Under the pieces are notes generated by a model. That model did no database searches and was not told the DNA's origin. It saw only the letters and a program-made list of their open reading frames with translations. 64,000 bases of DNA from Planctomycetaceae bacterium (GTDB taxonomy: Bacteria; Planctomycetota; Planctomycetia; Planctomycetales; Planctomycetaceae): assembly GCA_020426325.1 (NCBI GenBank), contig JAGQQG010000003.1, forward strand, positions 59,943 to 123,942, in the 5' to 3' direction. The translations under genes were made by a program, and so were the position numbers. Positions 35,219-42,795 of this stretch are shown in pieces; within the stretch, counting starts at the first letter, position 1, and the number at the start of each line of letters is the position of its first letter.

Positions 35219-35457
35219 CCGACTGACTCCCGTATTTTTTGAGGGTTTGAGGGGGGCACGAGACCATCCATGTTGGGTTCCGGGGATTCTAGTCAAAATC
35301 GGCGAATCGGGTCACGACCAGATTTTGGAGGCTCGACATCGACTGTGTCAAATCGCCTTGCGGCTTGAGATACTGAGTTTTCAGGCATATAAGAGAGTCA
35401 ATTCCTTGTTCAGCTTCTCTGAGTTTCCTCTTCACTTCCTCGATCGAGAGGCCACTG

Positions 35458-35883
35458 ATGGACTTGCCCAAAGTCGGTACCTCGCATGAAACGACATTTA
35501 TCGTCGAACCGCAGCACACCATTCCCTTTCCGGGTCTCCCTCCGGTCCTCGCGACACCCTGGATTGTCTGGCACCTGGAAGCGACGGCTTACTACATGCT
35601 GCAAACCTCGCTTCCCGAGGACTACATCACCGTCGGCACGCGGATTGAGCTGGACCATCTGGCCCCGACACTCGTCGGCACGGAGGTGACATGCCGCAGC
35701 AAGATTGTCAACGTTGATGGAAACGTCATCACGCTGCACGTAGAAGCATCCGATCGATTTGAGGTGCTGACGAAGGGCCTGCATAAACGACACGTTGTTG
35801 AAGTCAACCGATTTGCAAAACGACTGGAGTCGAAGTCGTTCGCTGAACACAGTCCTGCCACCCCGTTACCTCCCACAAAGTGA
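35458..35883 (+). CDS. thioesterase-superfamily (hot-dog) protein
   Basis: 141 aa. 'LATPWIVWHLEATAYYML', 'GTRIELDHLAPTLVGTEVTCRSKI' and 'ITLHVEASDRFEVLTKGLHKRHVV' match the pattern of FlK-type and related hot-dog acyl-CoA thioesterases, with the Glu of HLEA as the likely catalytic residue. The substrate is unknown. Its stop overlaps an alternative GTG start of the next gene (GTGA), so the two are coupled or closely spaced. Confidence 0.85.
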   Translation: MDLPKVGTSHETTFIVEPQHTIPFPGLPPVLATPWIVWHLEATAYYMLQTSLPEDYITVGTRIELDHLAPTLVGTEVTCRSKIVNVDGNVITLHVEASDRFEVLTKGLHKRHVVEVNRFAKRLESKSFAEHSPATPLPPTK

Positions 35884-35891
35884 GTCTTCTC

Positions 35892-36200
35892 ATGATCCAT
35901 GTGATTGCCACCATTCAAGTCGCGGACGGTCGCCGCGACGAGTTCCTGAAGATCTTTCGCGAGCTGATGCCAAAGGTGCATGCAGAGGACGGATGTATCG
36001 AGTACGCCCCCGCGATCGACATCGACACGGGTGTTTCCGTGCAGAGCATGAAGGGTGAAAACACCGTCACGATCATGGAGAAGTGGGAATCCGTCGAGAA
36101 ACTCAAAGCTCATCTCAGTGCTCCACACATGGTGGAATATCGGGACGGAGTTCAGGAACTCGTTCAGGGGGTAACGCTGAATGTCCTCCAACCGGCGTGA
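35892..36200 (+). CDS. antibiotic-biosynthesis-monooxygenase (ABM/YgiN-like) domain protein
   Basis: 102 aa from the ATG at 35892; a GTG at 35880 overlapping the previous stop is an alternative. 'IHVIATIQVADGRRDEFLKIFRELMPKVHAEDGCIEY' and 'VTIMEKWESVEKLKAHLSAPHM' are typical of the ABM dimeric ferredoxin-like fold, whose members are quinol monooxygenases or heme/quinone-modifying enzymes. The cofactor-free reaction cannot be assigned here. It is followed by the sulfatase after 47 bp. Confidence 0.88.
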   Translation: MIHVIATIQVADGRRDEFLKIFRELMPKVHAEDGCIEYAPAIDIDTGVSVQSMKGENTVTIMEKWESVEKLKAHLSAPHMVEYRDGVQELVQGVTLNVLQPA

Positions 36201-36247
36201 GAGGACGTAAGCCAGGCATCTGCGTGTGTCTGTTGAGAGAGGCAACC

Positions 36248-38002
36248 ATGCGATCGATTCTGTTGGCTGCGATCCTATTTGCTGCCGTGCCCTGCTTCGC
36301 CGCGAATCGTCCGAACGTGATCCTCGTGGTCACAGACGATCAGGGATACGGCGACATCGCTGCTCATGGCAATGAAATGATCAGGACGCCTAACCTCGAT
36401 CGCCTGCACGGCGAGAGTGTGCGGCTGACCGACTTTCACGTCGACCCGACCTGTTCGCCCACTCGCTCTGCGCTGATGACCGGCCGCTACTCGACGCGGA
36501 CCGGCGTGTGGCACACGATCATGGGGCGGTCAATCATGTCACCGGATGAACTGACCTTGGCTGAAGCACTGGCGGCGGGGGGATATCGCACTGGCATGTT
36601 CGGCAAGTGGCATCTCGGTGACAACTCTCCCTGTCGACCTCAGGATCAGGGCTTCGAGCAGACGTGGCATCACGGCGGAGGCGGCATCACACAAACGCCC
36701 GACTGGTGGGGGAACGACTATTTCGATGACACCTACATCAACGAGCACGGCGAGCCACAAGCGTTCGAAGGCTACTGCACCGACGTCTGGTTCGAGACAG
36801 CTCTTGAGTTCATCAATCAGCACAAGAATGGTGATGCTCCGTTCTTTTGTTACCTCGCCACGAACGCACCGCACGGTCCCTACCTGGTCGATGAGAAGTA
36901 CTCGCATCCGTATCTTGATGAGGGCGTGCCCGAGCCGATGGCTCGGTTCTATGGGATGATCACGAACATCGATGAGAACATGGGGCGTCTCCAAAAGCGA
37001 CTCGACGAATGGAACCTGACTGAGAACACGCTTCTGATCTTCATGACGGACAACGGCACAGCTGCGGGCGTAGCCCGTCCGGCGAGCGGGGGAAATCAGG
37101 CCCCTGTCCCCCAGGACTGTGCACCTTCCTGGACCGGCTTCAACGCGGACATGCGCGGACAAAAGGGGAGTGAGTACGATGGCGGACATCGCGTCCCCTG
37201 CTTCCTCCGCTGGCCGAACGGCGAACTCACCGGCGGTCGTGATGTCCCGCAACTCACCGCTCACATCGACATCCTGCCGACGGTGCTCGACTTGTGCGAG
37301 GTTGACAAACCTGACGGCCCACCTCTCGACGGAGTCAGTCTTGTCCCGTTGCTGACTGGTGAGTCTGACTCACTAGATGACCGTACGCTGTTCGTCCATT
37401 CGCAACGATTGGAACATGTTCAGAAGTGGCGGAAGTCCGCCGTCATGACCGAGCAATGGCGGCTGATCAACGGTGAGGAACTCTACGACATCCAGGCTGA
37501 CCCCGGACAGGAGACAAACGTCGCCACCGCTCATCCCGAACTGGTCGTTCGCTTCCGATCGGCCTACGAAAAATGGTGGGACATCCTTTCACCCGTATTC
37601 GACGACGTGGTTCGGATCACCATTGGTTCCGATCAGGAGAATCCGGCTCATCTGACCTGTCACGACTGGCACACCGGGGATGGTCCTGTCCCCTGGAACC
37701 AGAACGCGGTCTCAAAGAACCCACCCCAGAACGGCCACTGGACTGTACACATCGACCGAGCCGGCAATTACGAATTCCGCCTGCGGCTTCGTCCCGAGGG
37801 AGTCAGTGAACCCATCCCCTCAGGCAAGGTCCGCCTGCTGATCGGAGAAGTCGAAGCCACCACAACCACCGACGGCACCACCGATGAAGTCAATGTCACA
37901 CTCAACCTTCAACCCGGCCCGGCCACGCTACAAAGCTGGCTGACAGAACCCAACGGCACCGAACGCGGCGCGTATTTCGTCGATGTCAAACGGTTGGAGT
38001 GA
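36248..38002 (+). CDS. arylsulfatase-family sulfatase (formylglycine type)
   Basis: 584 aa, ATG 36248, signal peptide about 1-18 ('LLAAILFAAVPCFAA'). Sulfatase domain: metal Asp29/Asp30 ('VVTDDQGYGDI'); Cys69 of CSPTR (69-73), the site converted to formylglycine; 'GKWHLGD' (Lys120, His122); and 'FMTDNGTA' (Asp268, Asn269). Members desulfate sulfated polysaccharides in the periplasm. The C-terminal 130 residues form a beta domain ('NGHWTVHIDRAGNYEFRLRL'). At about 275-291 the sequence 'VARPASGGNQAPVPQ' is encoded by a dispersed repeat and interrupts the usual spacing between TDNG and the MRGxK segment. It may be a tolerated loop insertion. Confidence 0.95.
   Translation: MRSILLAAILFAAVPCFAANRPNVILVVTDDQGYGDIAAHGNEMIRTPNLDRLHGESVRLTDFHVDPTCSPTRSALMTGRYSTRTGVWHTIMGRSIMSPDELTLAEALAAGGYRTGMFGKWHLGDNSPCRPQDQGFEQTWHHGGGGITQTPDWWGNDYFDDTYINEHGEPQAFEGYCTDVWFETALEFINQHKNGDAPFFCYLATNAPHGPYLVDEKYSHPYLDEGVPEPMARFYGMITNIDENMGRLQKRLDEWNLTENTLLIFMTDNGTAAGVARPASGGNQAPVPQDCAPSWTGFNADMRGQKGSEYDGGHRVPCFLRWPNGELTGGRDVPQLTAHIDILPTVLDLCEVDKPDGPPLDGVSLVPLLTGESDSLDDRTLFVHSQRLEHVQKWRKSAVMTEQWRLINGEELYDIQADPGQETNVATAHPELVVRFRSAYEKWWDILSPVFDDVVRITIGSDQENPAHLTCHDWHTGDGPVPWNQNAVSKNPPQNGHWTVHIDRAGNYEFRLRLRPEGVSEPIPSGKVRLLIGEVEATTTTDGTTDEVNVTLNLQPGPATLQSWLTEPNGTERGAYFVDVKRLE
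37070..37117. repeat. GGCGAGCGGGGGA repeat read in frame inside the sulfatase
   Basis: GTAGCCCGTCC then GGCGAGCGGGGGAAATCAGG... CCCCTGTCCC (core 37080-37108). The core matches the intergenic copy at 32810-32838 at about 26 of 30 positions, and the GGGGA/CCCC arms form the same small hairpin. The element keeps the reading frame open. Confidence 0.7.
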
Positions 38003-38241
38003 CAACATCGAAGGCCTAGGACACGTGTCGGTTGAACTTCGCCATGGTCTCCGATCACCAGCATCAGATTTGTGGCGTGACGAGTTTCAATACAACGAAA
38101 AGCCACGAAAATCTGCCGAGGCCGTCCTTTGTAGATTTGGAAATATCCCGTGTCTTAGGTCAACTCCAGGTCGCGAAGCAGAGCCGGGTCCCTTGAGGTG
38201 AGGTGCTGGTCAGCTTGCCCTTGACGCATCTGTGCTACCTG

Positions 38242-38598
38242 CTATTTCACTTCGTAAATTGTAATGCCATCCGCCAGGACGTGTTTGGTGCCGACGGTGT
38301 CGCGGACCTCGATGTGTTTTGCATCAATGGGGATCTTCGCCACGATTTGTCCATCGACGGCAAGTTCATCACCTTGGATCGAAACTTCTGTGTCTCCAAT
38401 CCGAACCGATGGGGGTTGTTCTTCATCCCCTGCGGTGACTTGCATTGTCGACTTATTCCGATCCGAGTCCGTGCCCGCAGAGAGCATGCGGCCATCGTTT
38501 GTGATCTGTGAAACCGTATGGACGGATGGAGGAAGCGAAGTACATCCAAAGCCCGCCAAGAGTATGAGCAGTGAGACACAACTGAAGGTTTTCGTCAC
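38242..38598 (-). CDS. small lipoprotein, unknown function
   Basis: 118 aa from the GTG at 38598, preceded by GAGAAAG; a TTG at 38646 would add 16 non-leader residues. 'TKTFSCVSLLILLAGFGCT' is a lipoprotein signal with the lipobox GFGC. The C-terminal half is a small beta domain ('SVRIGDTEVSIQGDELAVDGQIVAKIPIDAKHIEVRD'). No family is recognised. The next gene upstream on the same strand, 38816-39751, is also a lipoprotein. Confidence 0.75.
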   Translation of the reverse strand: MTKTFSCVSLLILLAGFGCTSLPPSVHTVSQITNDGRMLSAGTDSDRNKSTMQVTAGDEEQPPSVRIGDTEVSIQGDELAVDGQIVAKIPIDAKHIEVRDTVGTKHVLADGITIYEVK

Positions 38599-38671
38599 AG
38601 GGGCTTTCTCCGACTCGACGCATTTACTCGCTGGTGTTTCAGGCAACCGGCGCTACTCACCCCAATTCTCA

Positions 38672-38722
38672 CACCGTCATTCCCGCGAAGGCGGGAATCC
38701 AGACCGGCGTTGAAAGGAGACA
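38672..38722. repeat. TCATTCCCGCG palindromic repeat, copy A
   Basis: CACCGTCATTCCCGCG-AAGG-CGGGAATCCAGACCGG, followed by a GGAGACAAAACGTC tail. CCCGCG / CGGGAA arms form the hairpin. A second copy in the opposite orientation lies at 54533-54596 and shares the tail, which shows that the repeat is longer than the hairpin. Confidence 0.75.
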
Positions 38723-38815
38723 AAACGTCCGAGATCGCAAACCGTGCTTCCTGGATTTTCACATTCGCGGGGATGTCGTCTCGGAGTCGGAAGACTGCCT
38801 GACATCCCCACGGTG

Positions 38816-39751
38816 CTACTCACTTCCGTTCTCGTTGCTCCTTGATGCTGAATCCAAAGCGGTCGGTGCGAATTCTTCGTGGCCGACAGTTAGAATCGGC
38901 GAAGTGGCAGGAGCTTCCATCGCTTCTGAATCAGCGATCTCTGCGGAGAGCCTGCGGGTCTTGAAACGGCCGGTGGCGTGGCCGGCGAGGAGGCCGCCGA
39001 GTTCTATGACTCCACCTGCTGGCAGGTAAGTTTCAACGGCACTGCCAACAACGGACCCGTATCGTGGGTAAAGCACATTAACAGCTTCCCGCTCCTGATC
39101 GATTTCACCTCTGTCAGAGACGTAAGTGATCACGTCACGGGTGGCGAGTGTTTCGTGGGACAGATTGAAGCCGGGGATCAGCTGGCTGACTGCGTACGTC
39201 CCCGGATAGCTGCGCTGGTGGACATCTTTGGCGTAGCCGGCTTCCACCATACCGATCGCTGGAACATCAGAGTAGACGTAGATCGTATTCGTGAACGGGT
39301 TGTAGGCATCATTCCCGAAGAGACGACCGGGGAGCAGTGTGTATCCGACAAGGCTGACGGTCCCGACCGTGTATCGCCAGCCGGGGGAGACGCGATGGTT
39401 GGTTGTGAGCCGTCGCCATTCACCGCCGGGGTCGTATTGATTGAGCCGGACCTTGACATCATGCAGGTTGTTATCAGCGACGTATTCTTCGAGTCTGAAT
39501 TCCGTGTCTGCTGAGATGTTGTGGTTCTCGACATCCCAGTTCCAGAGTGCAATGCGAGAGGGAATGCCGAAGACCCAGCCGATGCCATCAATCACCACAT
39601 TCGGACGACCTCGCTCGAACTGCATCGAGGCATCGGAGTCGCAGTTGAGTGAAAGGTCGGAGTCGGTGGAACGCATCGTTGCGCAGCCGACAATGGTCAT
39701 CAGCAGCAGAGCAGACAGACCGATGCGAGCGCACATCGTTGATTGCGACAT
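38816..39751 (-). CDS. lipoprotein with beta-rich domain, unknown function
   Basis: 311 aa, ATG 39751 behind AGGAA. 'GLSALLLMTIVGCATM' is the lipoprotein signal (lipobox IVGC). The following region contains 'WVFGIPSRIALWNWDVENHNISADTEFRLEEY' and 'AYNPFTNTIYVYSDVPAIGMVEAGYAKD', which could bind a ligand; no catalytic motif (in particular no HExxH) is present. The C-terminal 60 residues are hydrophobic with many small residues ('PAGGVIELGGLLAGHATG') and then acidic. Not recognised; divergent from the porin gene. Confidence 0.8.
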   Translation of the reverse strand: MSQSTMCARIGLSALLLMTIVGCATMRSTDSDLSLNCDSDASMQFERGRPNVVIDGIGWVFGIPSRIALWNWDVENHNISADTEFRLEEYVADNNLHDVKVRLNQYDPGGEWRRLTTNHRVSPGWRYTVGTVSLVGYTLLPGRLFGNDAYNPFTNTIYVYSDVPAIGMVEAGYAKDVHQRSYPGTYAVSQLIPGFNLSHETLATRDVITYVSDRGEIDQEREAVNVLYPRYGSVVGSAVETYLPAGGVIELGGLLAGHATGRFKTRRLSAEIADSEAMEAPATSPILTVGHEEFAPTALDSASRSNENGSE

Positions 39752-40070
39752 GTCATTTCCTGATCGAACGAGCGAAGGGGATGCGCAATGAGAGCTGAAG
39801 GGATGTCGCACTGCTTCTCGTGAACCTTGATACCACGCAGAAGGGGACACTGTTAAGACGATCCCCGTCCACGATCGGTCTGGGCAACCTCGTTCGGCAG
39901 ATACTGCCCAAACTGGTTGCGGATTGTGATGTTCCGAGCATCGATTGCGTCAAGTTGCCTGGTTTGACTGACCGATACATCCGTTGGAATCGTTACGATC
40001 GGATTTCGCTCTGGCGGGCTGGGTACGTCGTGACATGGTTTGCAGATTTGCAATGTCACCGGAGTTTGCT
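39752..40070. promoter_or_regulatory. divergent intergenic region lipoprotein / porin
   Basis: 319 bp with no convincing gene. It must carry promoters for both flanking genes. TTGACT near 39963 could be a -35 element of the porin gene, but no clear -10 follows. The short open frames here have no recognisable products. Confidence 0.35.
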
Positions 40071-41429
40071 GTGAGACGACTGACTTTTGTCTCAGCTCTG
40101 TGTCTCTCGTGCATCCTGTTCGTGTCGCCAACAGATGTCATCGCACAGATGGACCCTTGGGCAAATGTGAGGGGATCGGGAGCATCGGCTTCGCAGATGA
40201 TCACTTATGATGAGGGGCAAACTTACGGTGCGGACCCGAACGCGATCTTGCAAGACCCGTCGCAGAACTACGACTTCGTTGAACTGCCTGCCGCGCATTT
40301 GTCTCCGGTCCGTCTTGATACGGACCTGATGGCACCCCTGTTGGATTTTCAAAACCGACAGTCTGACAAGGAACTCCTGATTCTGGAGAGTCAGGCGCAG
40401 AATGACGGCACGCCCACCTTGTTGCTTGGGGCTCAATTTCGTGCATCGGCGTTTGCGAGTTGGTCGAACCGGGCTGACAAGTTCAATTACCTCGGCCGGT
40501 TTCCCCCCGACTTCACGGGGAGGACCGCATCAGACATTCGACTCGTGCATGCCAACCAGGGATTCGTCGTCCACGCGGCTCCGTGGGTCAGCGGATACCT
40601 GGAGACACTGTTCTCTGACGTGTTCTCCTTTCCTGCGTTCAATCAGGGAAGCTTCCAGATGCGGCAGGCGTATGTGACGCTCGGCAACCTCAACGAGTTT
40701 CCTGTCTATGCGTTTCTGGGAAAGAAGAACGTTTCGTTTGGCAATATGGGGACGCTAAGCCCCTTCAGCCAATCTGTCGTCTGGCACTACTTTGCCCCTC
40801 TCGCAGAAGGAGGTGGCATCGGGTACGACGGCGGATTCATTCATGTGAGTGCGACGGCTCTCAACGGCAGTCGCGGTATTCGCGTGGCAGACTCCGAAGT
40901 CCGTGGAGAACTCAACAACTTCGCAGCCAATGGCACGTTGACCGTGTTGGAGAGCAGGGACGTCGACTTCACGATCGGAGGCGGTTATCTGCACGGCACC
41001 ATCTACGACGGGCCGGCTGCTGAGCACTTGGACCCCGGTGTGACCGGACCGATGAACGGCGCCTGGGATGCGAATGCGAACCTCCGCTTGGGAGTCTTTC
41101 ACCTGGCTGGCGAGTACGTCTCGACTCTGAACGAGTGGCCTGTCACCGGCCATCAGGTCATCGCCTATCGGGCGGAGGGGGCTCTGGACCTCTCGCCGGT
41201 CTGGTTGTCGGCCAGTTGGAGCGAAGGCATTCAGGGGGCCAAGACGGATGAATTTCAATTCAATCAGCAGCTCGTTCTGGGATGCGAATACCGCATGGCT
41301 CCCAACGTGAAGTTCTCATTGGAGTACATCCGCAGTCTGGGATTTGCTCCGTTGATCAACATCACCACGGTCAGCGACAAGTCTGTTCGACAGAGCACTT
41401 TCCTGCTGGGGGTGACCGTCGCGATCTGA
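40071..41429 (+). CDS. outer-membrane porin-like protein (LbtU-like)
   Basis: 452 aa from the GTG at 40071, six bases after GGAG; an ATG at 40053 is also in frame. The signal peptide ends near 'PTDVIAQ'. The mature part is a predicted beta-barrel with alternating strands: 'LLLGAQFRASAFASW', 'QMRQAYVTLGNLNEFPVYAFLGKKNVSFG', 'LSPVWLSASWSEG', and an aliphatic C-terminal strand ending VAI. The 'AYVTLGNLNEFPVYAFLGKK' section resembles the siderophore-porin LbtU/DUF3573 group. Solute unknown. Confidence 0.8.
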   Translation: MRRLTFVSALCLSCILFVSPTDVIAQMDPWANVRGSGASASQMITYDEGQTYGADPNAILQDPSQNYDFVELPAAHLSPVRLDTDLMAPLLDFQNRQSDKELLILESQAQNDGTPTLLLGAQFRASAFASWSNRADKFNYLGRFPPDFTGRTASDIRLVHANQGFVVHAAPWVSGYLETLFSDVFSFPAFNQGSFQMRQAYVTLGNLNEFPVYAFLGKKNVSFGNMGTLSPFSQSVVWHYFAPLAEGGGIGYDGGFIHVSATALNGSRGIRVADSEVRGELNNFAANGTLTVLESRDVDFTIGGGYLHGTIYDGPAAEHLDPGVTGPMNGAWDANANLRLGVFHLAGEYVSTLNEWPVTGHQVIAYRAEGALDLSPVWLSASWSEGIQGAKTDEFQFNQQLVLGCEYRMAPNVKFSLEYIRSLGFAPLINITTVSDKSVRQSTFLLGVTVAI

Positions 41430-41654
41430 CAACAGGCCGTCAGATCCGGTCGCTACGGTTCTGAAAGCCGGTTTTCATTGAATTCTCGTTAAAAATCCCG
41501 AGATCGGGCTTTACCGGGGACCATTCTTCCCTTAGTTTGCTCCGCTTCAAATCACCGCAGGTGTATTTCTGCGGTGAACGTGCGCTCGCTGGAGCGCTCA
41601 CCTTCATTCGAGTCTCCCTCTCTGCATTAGACAGATGAGACCGGAATTCGGATG

Positions 41655-41697
41655 AGTTCTCACCTTTTCACCACGAGACACGCGAAAGTACGAAACG
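41655..41697. repeat. CACGAGACACGCGAAAG-type intergenic repeat
   Basis: TTTTCACCACGAGACACGCG AAAGTACGAAACG directly precedes the ATG at 41698. Its composition (CACGA/GAAA words) recalls dispersed repeats, and the words GAAAAGCCACGAAAATC near 38097 are similar. It may also supply part of the leader. Confidence 0.4.
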
Positions 41698-42480
41698 ATG
41701 GAAGACGGTCAATCGATGCCGACGCTGCAGGCCTGGCTGCAGCAGTCGATGGCATCACACGGACACCAGGATGCTTTGGAATGCGGCGACGTCCGCTGGA
41801 GCTATCAGGAACTTCGAGAGGCCGCTGAACGGGTCGTAGCTTCCATCGACGAACACGGCCGACATGCACAGACAGTCGGCGTCCTGGGCTATCGCAGTGC
41901 GGCGAAGTATGCGGGCGTTGCTGGCGTCATTCTCGCAGGCCGGACCTATCTGCCGTTGCATGCGAATCTGTCAGCTGAGCACACCGCACGCATGCTGACA
42001 CTTTCTGGGTGCGAATTGTTATTTGTCTCCCCCGAGTCCCTCGACGCTCTGGAAGCGGTGCTTCCGTTGCTCGAACGGAAGGTGACCGTAATTCTCCTGG
42101 ACTTTGACGGGACGATCGAACCGAATGAGTATCGAACCGTCTCTCTGCAGGGACGGGCGCCGTTTGTTTCGCGTCGCACGGCGACGGCAGAGGATGTGGC
42201 TTACGTGCTCTACAACGTCAGCAACTCACAAGTGGCCACCGGTGTCGAGATGAGCCACAAGCACATCGGCCCGTACGTCCGTTCGATTCAGACCCGTTAC
42301 GGGATTGGACCGAGCGACCGATGTTCACAGACGCTGGACCTGACGTTCGACGGCAGCGTTCACGACATCTTCGTGGCCTGGACCAGCGGCGCCTGCCTGC
42401 ACGTGCCAGCGAAAGAGTGCACGATCGCACGTGCCAGTTCTCTGGCCGTTGCTGCGAGTTCGCTGGCCATCGCCAGCTGA
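41698..42480 (+). CDS. truncated AMP-binding (adenylate-forming) domain protein
   Basis: 260 aa, roughly the N-terminal half of an NRPS-type adenylation domain. 'DVRWSYQELREAAERVVASI', 'VGVLGYRSAAKYAGVAGVILAGRTYLPLHANLSAEHTARML' and 'LTFDGSVHDIFVAWTSGACLHVP' are clear family segments. The phosphate loop (normally YTSGSTGxPKG) is degenerate: 'YNVSNSQVATGVEMSHKHI' lacks the Gly-rich loop and its Lys. The protein stops about 40 residues after the A4/A5 region, so motifs A6-A10 and the whole C-terminal lid are missing. The frame is intact and well terminated, so it is either a fixed non-catalytic derivative or a decaying remnant. A strong terminator follows. Confidence 0.8.
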   Translation: MEDGQSMPTLQAWLQQSMASHGHQDALECGDVRWSYQELREAAERVVASIDEHGRHAQTVGVLGYRSAAKYAGVAGVILAGRTYLPLHANLSAEHTARMLTLSGCELLFVSPESLDALEAVLPLLERKVTVILLDFDGTIEPNEYRTVSLQGRAPFVSRRTATAEDVAYVLYNVSNSQVATGVEMSHKHIGPYVRSIQTRYGIGPSDRCSQTLDLTFDGSVHDIFVAWTSGACLHVPAKECTIARASSLAVAASSLAIAS

Positions 42481-42507
42481 CGTCGCTTGTCTCATCGAGC
42501 AATCAGA

Positions 42508-42545
42508 ACGCCCCGTACCTCATCGAGGTGCGGGGCGTTTGTCTT
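42508..42545 (+). terminator. terminator after the AMP-binding protein
   Basis: CGCCCCGTACCTC / GAGGTGCGGGGCG forms a GC-rich hairpin (42509-42537) with one mismatch and a three-base loop, followed by TTTGTCTTGT. Confidence 0.85.
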
Positions 42546-42567
42546 GTCATTTGGGCAGATCATTCAC

Positions 42568-42737
42568 TACGGAGGCCCAGAGACACGGAGAAACACAGAC
42601 AAGCCGTTCGATTCCATCGCGATGAAACATGATCTCACATCGGAACCCACCAGCAGGGTGAGGCACTTCAATAGAAATCCTCCCACAAGTGACATCTGGT
42701 GATTCTCGTTCTCCGTGCCTCAGTGCCTCCGTGGTGT
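42568..42737. repeat. CGGAG-family inverted pair, copies 4 and 5
   Basis: The left arm (42568-42600, CACTACGGAGGCCCAGAGACACGGAGAA) and the right arm (42709-42737, complement CACCACGGAGGCACTGAGGCACGGAGAACG) are inverted homologues separated by about 110 nt. The pair lies in the 315-bp gap between the AMP-binding gene and sulP, which otherwise holds only the terminator; no gene is seen. Confidence 0.6.
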
Positions 42738-42795
42738 TCATTCTCATGTGTAGTCGGAGGGGACATCGAGATGAGATCGGACAAGAGTTGACGTG

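Noticed and set aside
38634..39029. 131-codon plus-strand frame across the TCATTCCCGCG repeat
   Set aside because: It runs through the repeat and the antisense of a lipoprotein gene; no coding signals.
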